Source: Clytia hemisphaerica (lineage: Eukaryota > Cnidaria > Hydrozoa > Leptothecata > Clytiidae). Taken from it: 64,000 nucleotides of DNA. Shown here piece by piece: positions 37,001 to 49,000 of the stretch. Within the stretch, counting starts at the first letter, position 1, and every line of letters starts with the position of its first letter. The notes below the pieces were generated by a model. The model did not search any database and had not been told where the DNA came from. It worked only from the letters and a program-made list of their open reading frames with translations. The translations under genes and the position numbers were made by a program. The stretch spans positions 384,585-448,584 of the forward strand of contig CACVBU010000250.1 in assembly GCA_902728285.1 (NCBI GenBank), in the 5' to 3' direction.

Positions 37001-40000
37001 TTTTATATAAAAAAAATAACGGGTAAAAATAACGAACTGAAACTCGATGGAGATCGATATTCCCTTATTTTTTTATGACCGGGGATTTAAATTCTTTTGT
37101 TCCCAAGTTAGAAAATTCAGTGGGGATGGTAAAAATAACATAATATTTTGCAGTGAGGATTGGTTTATTTGATTATTTTCAGTCGGGACAAAAATTGGGG
37201 TATAATTTTCCACCGGAGACGATATTTTGGCCAATTTTTCCAGTGGGAAGGGTTACCAGTGAGAAGGTTGTGTCTAAGGAACACGTTTATAAGGAACTTG
37301 AGGCTGAAAATGGTAAAAAAAATAAGGAATTGTTAAGGAACTGCTCAGGCTCAGAATAAGAAATCAAGTTAAGGAACAGTAAGAGTTATGTAAATGAATT
37401 TTCACACTCCAATAACCTGAACAAAATATGAAAAAATGTTGCTGAATACGACATTCAATGTGTCAAAAAGAGAAAATATACATAAATTATATTTATACAG
37501 AAGTCAAATAATTAGCAAATCCAATCTTAGCACGAAGTAAATAAGGAACTGGATAAGGAACTTTGAGGCTGAAATTCTCTGGAAAAATAAGGAACTCCAG
37601 GCTCAGAGCCAAGTTAAGGTTCCTTATAAAAAAACGTATAGTCCCTTAGTAATCAACAACAACTTCTATCACGCGTCCGTGATTGTACTAAAACAATGGT
37701 TCTTTTCATTATCAAAAAACAATAAACTCAAGTTGCTTTTGGAATTGATAAAGCTCTAAAGGGTACTTTTGCCAAAATGGGGGTCGGCTTTAAGCCTTAT
37801 TTAAACACGCCATATTTTGTGAAAGATTCTACACTGCCATTTTTAACGGTGAATGAGGCTGAATGTATGAGGTGATATTACGGATTCATAACGACTGCTT
37901 CACTTTCCACATAACCAAATCAGCACGAGTTATGTTCAAAGTTTTTCAGTCTCAAACGGAAAACAGAATTACAGCTGACGCTCTCTAATTCGACGTATTC
38001 GATATGCTCCATTACTCGATAATATTGAACGTCACCGCCAACAAGAAACTCGCATAAATGACTTTCCTCTATTTCGATACCCTACCTCATTCGGTGAAAA
38101 TCCAATTCCTGTTGCAAATCGAATTAGAGAGCGTTAACTGTATATAATACGAGGTATCAAACTTAACATTTGAAGAATCTGAGCTTATTTCTTGCGTTGA
38201 GTTCATTTACTCTGTACGCCTGAGACGAAATACTTTCCTCTGATTATTGTACGTCTTTTTTCCTTTTACAAAATCACTTCAACATATCTTAGTTTATAGA
38301 ATACACCCTAATACTGGCTTTAAATTACATGATTAGATATTTGCAATGTGAAAACTTTATCTATCACATCTACCACCTCACCGCGATAAAATTCTGTTCT
38401 GCTTGAAAAGAATGAAGTACAAATTTGATTTTCTCTTTTCTCAAGTTTATACATGTGATGAAAAGGTATCCAAGGAGATCTATGTTCAGCAAACTCTTGA
38501 CGATATTTACCATTTAGAATACATAGCCTTTAGTCGTGTTTAATGGTGTGCCGACCATACTACAAGTCATACCGGACGGTAGTTGCTTTTTAACTACGTC
38601 TAGTATAAATGGAACGATGCAATTTAAAACGATTTTAAAAGAATCCATAAGACATACAATACTACGAAAAGAAATATCATAACAGAAGCACCCATTCTGT
38701 GCACACCACGTCCTGCTCTAAAAGAATGTGGTGAAAGCTCTATTATGGGGCCATAGATTTAGAGAAATAAACCGCAACGCGTGTTGTAATCAGGATCTGT
38801 TCGGAGATGCAATGAGTATACGCCCTCAATCCGTGTATTAACTCGGCGTTGGGGGATTCGGAAGACAAGGGGTTCCGAAAACCAAAATTCTTCTCAGATC
38901 ACTCTTAGGATCTTCTCTGCTTTTTCCACCCCCCCCCCTCACAAATAGCAGTTTTTGGCCCAAAAAGGAAAAATTGAAGAAAAGGACAGATATGTTGTCG
39001 TTTATCATGCGTTGTTTTAACGTTCATTCAACGTTCATTCAACGTTGTTTGCTAGTCGAAAAACAATGAAATAAAAAGAAGATGAATATATTGGATTTCA
39101 TTGAGAACATTGCTCAAAAGAATGTTGATAGCAGTGAGAGCAGTGAAATTGAAAATCCAGAATTCGTGCTGTTTGCACATGAAGACGACCATGACGTCAT
39201 CTGTAATCAAAACGATAATGGTAGGTGAAGCTGCGTGATTTCCCATCCCATATGATTTGTTTTTCAATATTATTTCTTACTGGAATATCTTTCCAACGCA
39301 GGGTTTATATTAAAAAGAAAGATATCCTTTTTAGAGGTTTTAAGGTATTGTGACAGACTCAGTGCTCGGTAAATTTGTTTACGATCTTCATTCTGAACTA
39401 TTACCATGGGATCGTTATGAAACTTAACCAAAAGAATTGTAGACTTTAGAGTAAGCTCAGTCATGGTACCTTTGTAAAAAGTAACCAGATTTCAGGATAG
39501 TTATAACTTTTTTCATATATGCCTAGGGTTAGGCACAGACTTGTAGATGAGACATTCTACTTGGTAGACTTTAGAGCCAAACACATTTATCAAGAATGAA
39601 AAAGGGTTTGAATCAGAAAGAGCTGATTGTATTGTAGAGAAAGGAGAATCGAGCGATACCTTTGAAGGAAAATGGCGACGACATTCCCTCGGGTCGAAAT
39701 TTTTTTTGATTCCTAATCGATTTCTATGCACAGGAAAAAATCCGTGAATCACATGCGTGTGAAAACCAATTTCCGAGCATGTGATCCTGCAAAAAATCAC
39801 ATGCGTGTGAAAATGTAATTCACAATCCATCTTTTCTCACTTGTTAAATATAATAGAAGTGAGTTACTTTTAGGGTATTAAACCTCTCTCTCTAAGAAAG
39901 ACAAACAATCCTATTTGTGATTTTAGATCTAGTCAAACACTCCATTTAAGTTGAGAAAAGATGGCTTGTGAATTGCATTTTCACACGCATGTGATTTTTT

Positions 40001-43000
40001 GCAGGATCACATGCTCGGAAATTGGTTTTCACACGCATGTGATTCACGGATTTTTTCCTGTGATGACGTAAGTTTTTGGCGTTCACACTATAGAACTCGT
40101 GCCTTTTAGCCCGTAGTTTCGAATATAGCCCGCGAAAAACTTGCACTATGCCCATTGAGTTTAGAGGCGAAACTCCTGGATGGGAAATTAAACCACTTAT
40201 TTCCCATCCAGAACGGACGCCAGCGCTTAGTTTTTACACAAAAGCTGGCTTGAAATTAAAACCTATCGCTAGATTTCAAAAAATGTAGTCCTCCAAAACA
40301 AAGGAACCGCTAGATACAATCCGTCGTCATGATTACGGCGCGTTCTATGCGCGTTTTGGATGGGAAATAAGTAGCTTCAATTTCTCTTGCCTGAGAAGGG
40401 TTAAAGTTTTGCCTCTAGCTCTTCGGGCTTGAAACTCAATGGTCATGCCTTCTCGTTATGCTTAAACTCGCTAATGGATGGGTAAGATACCATTGTCATG
40501 ACATGTCCTTTCTCCTTTCAGTGGATGTGAACAAGAAGTTGGAAAAACAAGACGTGGACGAGCTAGCCAAACAATTGGAAGATGAACGTCAACAACGCAA
40601 AACTACAGAAGACCGATTGAAACGTTTACTTAGTAGAAAACGTCGAGGGTACGTTGATACTTTGATTTTCCTCTTAGTATAAAGATTAAGTTTGTTTTAT
40701 AAGATCTCCGAATTTGGCTTCCAACACAATGGAGTTAGGGACGTAGTGGAGTTTTCACAAGCTCTTATTTGATTTAGTTGGTCGTTAAACAGTAATAAAA
40801 CAATTTTGTTACTTTTTTTAAAGAACGCGTCATTTTTATTACTTCAAATGACCAATTATTAAAGTATCTTATAAAAACTCCATCTCGTCTGTGGAGTTGT
40901 TCATTATCTAATCTGGGTTTTGGTATATCGTTGAAGTGATAGGTAGCAGACACTACGATGGTCGATTTGAGTGAGATTTTACATATAAGTTTGAATTTAC
41001 TAGGGTCAAATTATTGCGACCTCTGAGCTTTGACCCCGGGGGCAGAACCAAAATCTTTGATCGGAGAATTTTGAAAGTTCTACCCTAATGGTAGCACTGT
41101 CCAATAGCGGTGTAAATGCATCGAGCGCGCTAGATCTACTAACTCTGCAATGGCTTCTTTGCGGGTACCACTCCCAAGAAAAAGCTTCAATCCAAAATCT
41201 TCGCCCAGAGTTTATAAATGTCAGCGAAATATGTTTGTAATGGCTTTTGACGCCATCGACCTAAGTTAACTGGTACTCCAATCCCCACAAGTCATTTCAC
41301 AGTCCCAGTGAACCAAGGTGAATCAAGACCAAGCGTGTGTATTTAATGGAAAGGTCTGATTATCCCAGATTTACCGTGACCTTTCAATATTGTCTATTTG
41401 GCGTAAGAGTTGAGAGTGTAATAAAAACATGAAACTGCACTCCCTCAAGAAATATCTCGAAACAGCATAATTTTTAAGAGAAACTTTTTTGAAAATGACA
41501 ATCCGTACCCTTTACCCTACTCTCAATATTGAGTCCAGAAATGGCTGAAAACTCAACGCTGACAGTAGGGGAAAGGTAATGACCTCTGGTGTCTCAGAAT
41601 TTAATTAATGATATGTACCATTGATTGCTATGTCTTCTAACATTACATCATGAACCCAGCAGCAGATTGGCTGCAAGTGACGTAAAATTAATACGTCACT
41701 TGCAACCAATCAGCTATCGGATCCTTGATATAAATATATAATGTTAGAAGACGTGAATATCCACGAATTGGGAGGTTGTTGTTCTAGTATCTTGTTTGTT
41801 TATCATCGAGCAATGCTCAATACATTTCATTCAAACTCTTTGATGAAGAAGTTTTTTGTCTTCTCCCTTTCAGTTCAACGAATAGTAATTTATCATTGGA
41901 ACATGAATATGATGACTTGAGCACGGAATTGGGTGAAAGCCTCTCACAATCTTATGAACGCTCACATTCAACACATAGTACTGCTACACAGGGTAATTTT
42001 TGTTGTATATTTGTTTTTTAGACCGGGTCATCGAGGCAAGTGCAGGACAATCGAGACCCCTTATGTTATATCACTCGTAATCAGAACGCCACAGAGCATA
42101 GAACAAGCCTCTTAATTAATACAACCCTATTTAGTGCTTATATTATGAAATTTATGGCATTTTTGTGATTCAAGCTTTGACAAAAAATGTGGTCATGGTA
42201 TTCAAGCAGTAGCTTGTGGCAAGAGATAAGAGAGTGAATAGGTATCTCGGTCACCCATTTCTGCGTCCCTTTCATACTTACATCACACAAGAAACATCAT
42301 CTTATTGGCGAAATAGAGGAAAAATCATCGAAGTATTTTCACACTGGCTTCGCTCATGTAATTTTCTTGAAATCATGTTTTCCTACGGAGGTGCCCAAAT
42401 GTGAATTTGCGAGATTTCCCTACAGCGGCTTTACCCCAACTTTAAGCTAACCACCACGCAACCACTGTCTTGAAGTTGATTTTTTTGGACCTACCTTGGA
42501 GGTCCTATAAATTAACCGATGTCCGTCCGTTCGTCCGTCCGTCTGTTACCAGCTTTTCTCGAGATTGGCTCATTAGTTTTTTCTGATTTTTGGCACAATG
42601 ATGCAAAATGGTAATGCCCAAAATGTGACGGAGCCCGATTTTCGAAAAAAAATCATTTTCGGCCGAAAATGCTGGAAATATGCCGGATAAACCGTTTTTG
42701 GGCATTTTCTCGAGATTTCATCATTAGTTTTTTCAGATCTTTTGCACAAAGATGTGTATCAACAATGCTCAAAACATGTTCGAGTCTGATTTTTTAGAAA
42801 AATTCTTTTCCGGCGGAAAATGCCTAAAGTATGCTGGAAATCGTGGTTTTTCTGGGTATACTGGGTACTTTTTCCTTACAATTGGTTGTTTTTTCATGCA
42901 AAAATATTATTAATAGCAATACCCACCTCAAGCATGTTTCAATTTTCAATAAAATTGATTTTTGAAGCCGGAACTATTTAAAAATCGCCGGAACAACCTA

Positions 43001-46000
43001 ATTTCGCCGGAAAGATAGTATTTCTTGAATTTATCGAGCATTTTTTTCCGGCCGAAAATGCCAGAAATATGCGTATTCGCAATGCTCAAAACATGGCCGA
43101 GTTCGATTTTTGAGAAAAAAAATTTTCCGTTTGAAAATGCCGGATATCCCCGTTTTTGCAGATTTTTATTGGATTTTTTCCTTGTATTTCTATGTTTTTC
43201 ACACAAAAACATCATTGATAACAATGCTCACCATCTAGCATGATTCAATTATCAATAATACTGATTTTTGCGACCAGAATTTTCTATTTATTTTTTCCCT
43301 ACAACCCTTCCCTCTCCCCCCATCATCAATCAATGATGAATTTCTTGCGTTATGCATTTTCGCTAAACGCTATGTTTTCTGACGGATTTTTTTTTTCATT
43401 TTTCTCATCGCATTGCTATCTAACTTTCATCATCAGGTAGGTCCATTCAGCATCTAGCTTGTTTCACTTTTTTTTCCTTAGATAATCGAAAACCTTGGAA
43501 GCAGGCCGTGCTAGAATACAAAATATCGACATGGAATTTCGTAAGTTTTTGTGGTTATAATGTGTCTTCAAAGATAATTTTTTGCAAAAATGATGGGTCA
43601 ACGGTCCCAAAAAGGGAATTTAGGTTTTCCAAGGTTTCCGAAAGCCATTTCATTTAAAAAAATGTGATATAAATCTCTTATCTAAACAGCAGTTGTTGTT
43701 GTTAAAATTGAGTCACAATATATAGTCACCAACTAGGTCAGAGATTTGTTTGACTGTCTATAGCAAAGCTTGTCGTTATTGGGGGATGTCTTTTTTAAGA
43801 TTCTAATAGAATAAATCATAACACTAACCCATGTGATTTCATACGGTGTCCACATATGGGAACTTTTTGTAATACGTTTATTTCATTTTTCCATTTTCTT
43901 CATGATTTGACTTTAAATTGGGATTTTTCATGTCATTAATATTTCAAGTGAAGTCAATTTGGATAGGTGGAGAAAAAAAAAAAGATTATTTGATACGATC
44001 TTGTGAATATTTTGATTGACTAAATTTTTGATTTTCTAATTGAATTTTGAAATGGTGGGATTTTTTCTTTGCACGCTGTCAAATATCATTGAGAAAAATA
44101 AAAATATGAAAAGATAAGGAATGCTGCTGTTGCTGTGATTTAGCTCAAGAGTCAGTTTTAGAGAATTATTTACATCGGAATTTAAATTTTATTGCTGTCT
44201 TGATCAGCCAATCTAAAATAACAGTGTTTAGTACTCAAAGTTGAGCTTTTCACTCGGTTACCCAATTTAGAATATCAATGTTAACAATTTGAAAAGAAGA
44301 AAATCAACCAATATCTTGAGGTTGGTTATACCTCAGTTAACTGTATAAGAATAACATCATTACCTTGATTACCCTGTCCAAAATAAGAGTGATTTGTACC
44401 AAAAGAAATGTGGTTGCATCACCATCGAGATGATGATCTTGAGGAAGCTACTTTAGACGACCTCATTGGATTAGTAGTTCATTTGATGGAAGTGGAAACT
44501 AAAGCTCGAAAAGAAATGGTACTAAAACTCATCGAGCACAAATTTTTATAACCCAACAAAGTTTCTATTGCTTTGTGACTACAGTTGACGCTCTCTAATT
44601 TGATACGCTCCATTATTAGATGATATTGAACGTCATTGTCGACAAGAAACTCGGATGAATGACCATCCCTTATTCAATGAAAATCCAATTCCCTTTTAAA
44701 AGAGATTTAGAGAGCGTCAACTGTAATACACCTTTTCGACCGTAGCCGCCAATTGCCACGCGGGTATTTTTACCACGCTAAAACCGTCCAAGTCTTTTTT
44801 TGCGCCTAAAACGATAGAAAAAAAGTTTAAAAAAAGAATTGGATCGAGTTTAGGGTGGTAAATTGAATAATGAAATGACACGCTCTTGACCGCGCGACTA
44901 CGGTCGAAAAGGTGTATTAGGAGGCCAGCCAAGCTGATGATCCTTTGCATCCAAGATAATGATTTGGTCCTTGTTTGACTTTTGAAGAATTTACGTCCCT
45001 GGCAGCTTCTTTGATTGACTTTCCACTCGTTTCTGACTTTTGGGCTATCCGTGCTTTTTTCTTGACAGATTCACGAGCGGATATCAGATTTCATCAATGA
45101 TGAAGATCAAACAACTGAAGAACAAGAAGAAGAACAACTCTCTGTTCGAAGGTGGGATTGTTTGCTTAATTGTTGGTTGGATAATAGTCTTTTCTGTTTG
45201 TTTAATTGTGTATATCATAATAAAAACCCATTTTCCTTCAAAAATACAGGAATTGAATGTGTGTCTCTCTTCCTTTCTGATTAGCTAAACTCTCTGTATT
45301 ACGCTCAAAACTTTGGTTCTTTGAGAACTCTATACTTCAGGGCAAGGTCTGCTTCTTCGCTCACCACCAGCAAGTAAGGAAATTTCAACAAGTGTTTTCA
45401 TGACAACAGTAGTCTATACTTGCTTACCCGAGCCACATCGTTGAGGCCTTGAAGAACAAAACAAGCATCTGTGGATAAATAAACTGTCAATTCTTCTTTT
45501 ATCATAGCACAATTACAGGGGAAATCTTACTCTCTAATGTGTTATTTTTAGAACACTTATTTGTAACGGGCAGATCATTTAGAATGTGTTTTTCACTCTT
45601 ATAGATTAAAAGAAAATGTTGCTCGATTTTGTAAGTATACCAACGTACTTCACAAAGGTTGAATATATGCATCATAAAAGTACCAACTATCGTGCGTAGT
45701 TAGACTACCGTGAACTGTAAAGATAGCTATGTTACAGTACACATTATTTAGACTGATAAAATGTCATTTAATGGGGATGGGGGCTTCCGAAGGTCCGGTT
45801 TTCTGGTATTTGACGGAAATTATTACCGGTATTCTGGTACCTGTCGGAACATTTTTGACCGATATTTGAGAAATTTTCAGGGAGAAGCTACACGAGTACA
45901 AAGCAAAACAACTCAATATGAATTGTTTTTGATTATTTATTTTTACAGCCGAAGCAATTCAACCTATCAAAAACGGTTATAAATTTTTCGATGATTTATT

Positions 46001-49000
46001 CTCATGGCAGAATCCTTGGTTTACTATTAGTGTCTTTATTGTAAGTAATCTTGCCGAGGTCAATTCCAATATAACATATACGAAAAAGGTCTTTGTCACC
46101 ACAAATATCATATTTCTTTAAACATTGGATAGGATAACTGCTCACAGATTTCCTGTGAAAGTGGGTCCAGTTTTGAAGTCGACTAGTCTGCCATGTTATT
46201 TTTATCTACCTTAACATTTCTGAACGAACGAACGAATTTCATAACATTCGAATCGCACTATTGATGATCAGAATTGGAAACAAGATGGTGGACCGCCTAG
46301 ACTTTTAGTTATCTTAATTTTAACTTATTTTTCGTTTCTTTAGATTTTCATTTACTCGTTATGGTTGGAAGTTCACATACCTCTAGTATTGATGTTATTG
46401 ATCATACAATTAACCATGAACTATCTGCACGCACGGTAAGCTTTTCCAAGCAAGAAAAAAGTGAATATCGCAAAAAATATTGTTGCTATTGTTTTCGAAA
46501 ATTCGCGAACCTTTTGATTGGTCGAGCGCTGAAATTCTATTGTAATGTCACGTGACCTAGGTAGGATTTCCTACCGAACCACGGCACACTTTTCAGCCAA
46601 ACTACGCTGTCTATCCCTTTGGGCTTTATCAATCTGTGGATAAGAGTCTTTCACTCACCGAGAACAAAATAAATGTCCAATAAGCTTCAATAAAGTAATT
46701 TTAACAATGACCTGAAATCCAAAAAAAATGCGTTTTCTTTCTATAGCTAACATTGTTTAGTCGTCTCGGAATGAAGGACTTTGAAATATTTGATAGTTTC
46801 GGGTACAATGTATTTTTAAGAGTTTCGAGATGTTTCCGTATAATATTTTCCGAGCCTTTAGTCGACGGAGACATTTGTCGTTGTCGTTGCTTAATTTCTT
46901 CGCCACGCCACGCCACGCCACGCCACTAAAAACTCTCGATCCCTTGCTCAGACAGAATATTGACCGGTGACGACAAATGAATAACAAATTCTTGATTACT
47001 TATTATTTCAGAGGGATAGCACAACGTTTCACTAAAGGAAGGCGGGTGTCTATTATACCAAACGAGGTTAGTTCGACTTTCGTATTTCATGATATGCACC
47101 ACTGGAGTGTGTTCTGAGAACTTTTAAAGTTTTCCACCCAATACGTCACTTACAAAATAGAAAAAGACGTATTGGGTGGAATATTTTGAAAATTCTTTGA
47201 AGGCTCTCTAGTGGTGCAATCTTTAGCAAAAAAAAAAGATTCTCGACTTTGAGTTTTATTGAGTTTTATTGAATGTTTTTAATTGTATTATTGCTTATCG
47301 TAAGATTTGTGGGACAGATTTGGATATATATTGAAACAGCTTATGAACCATCTTGCATGTTATTTATATTTTCTATCAAGAAAAGTCCTAGTGATGCATA
47401 TGAAACTCTTTTCGTACGAAACCAATGCATCTTTAGCAAAGATTCCAGTCCTTTTACTTTTCTTAATCAAAAACCCATGTTTCCCCCAACGTTAGCTAAA
47501 CGACCATAGAAGAAATGTAAAGCATATAAAAAGCCCGGGGGGGAGACAGCCAGACAAATTTGCCAACGGGTGTGTGCGGCGGTTAAGGGTATGTTTTCAA
47601 TAGCAAAATGCACTGTAGAGGGTGGACTTTTTGATAAATGCCCTGCAAGGGTGGAAATTTCAGCAAATCCAGGAAAAATTGAGGAAAATGCACTGTAAGG
47701 GTATGTTTTTCAACGGTAAGGGTGCGATTCTAAAAGCAAATTTCTTTCACCAACTCTAGGAAACGAAAGAGCAAGAAGGAGCAAGTACACTTAGCGAAAG
47801 ATACCAATTAGTACTGAGTATCGCCAAAACAGTGCAGAATACGTTGGGTCAATTGTCTGACAGTTTAGAAAAACTACAAAAGTAAGTAACTACAATCAGT
47901 GCCATAACATATTGGCACTTTTGGCTAATTTACCATTTTTTGAAAATTGAAGTTCGAGCGAGAATTGTAAATTTCGGGCCTTCAACTTGATTTCATCGAT
48001 TATTTCGATCTGGGAGGGATTTATTGGTTTCTAGGCTATATTTCAAGCCCTGCTGGACCATTTTTGAACTTTTCGTCTTAAGTCTAGCGTTAAAACTCAG
48101 AGTTAAAACTCTACCCTTCGATCCTACTTTAGAGCACTTGCAACAGGGGGGGTCGGTACTAAATTGTGGGGGCCAGTGCTGGGTGGTGGTCTGATAAGGT
48201 AAGTAAAAAACAACTTAGTACATGGTACTAATGGTGGTTCCTATTGAAAAAAATTTTTTTACAACTTTGTATCAAGGGACTAAATGGTGGTCTCAATACC
48301 AAAAATGAGGCATCAAGTTAGTATCTGGTACTCAAAATCCTGCATAAATTGTTCTTTTACCTTTCTCTTGACTCTTGACCAATTTCTAAGAAAATGCAAG
48401 AAAATGAGATGAAAAGAAAGCTTTTCAATCAAATTTGAAACGTCCAGCAGGGCCAGAAGTGATTTTAATTCAATAGTATACTTTATAAGTTCTTAGGATT
48501 TTATTGAGATGGTTGTTACATTTTAACCTTTGGTTGGCTTTCTCCTAGCTATTCTTATATCTCATTTTTTTGAGACTAGTTTATTGTACAGTATTGTAAA
48601 GTCTATTCACGATAAGTGTGCACTCTTTTTTCTTTTACCTATAACTTTTGAAGAAACTCTTTGTTCTTTATAAATTTGGTATCGTTGGAGAGATATTTTT
48701 GAGTGGAACAATTTGAAGTAAAAAAGTCTTTAAACAAAATTTAAAAACGAAGATGAAAATGAAGAAGAAAAAAATGAAGATCTTGTAGAGAAGTGCTATA
48801 ACTTTCATTTTCACTGGAGAGATTTTTTGATCTTAGGAGGTCATCACTGTGAAAAAATTTCAGTAAAATATTTATTCAATATAAAGTTATGATACAAAGT
48901 TGATAAGTGATTGACCCCAAAAAACAGCAGAAAACAGCAGAAAACAGCGTTTTTAGACGTCAATCAGCTTATAACTTTGTTTGATATCTTTTGACTGAAT

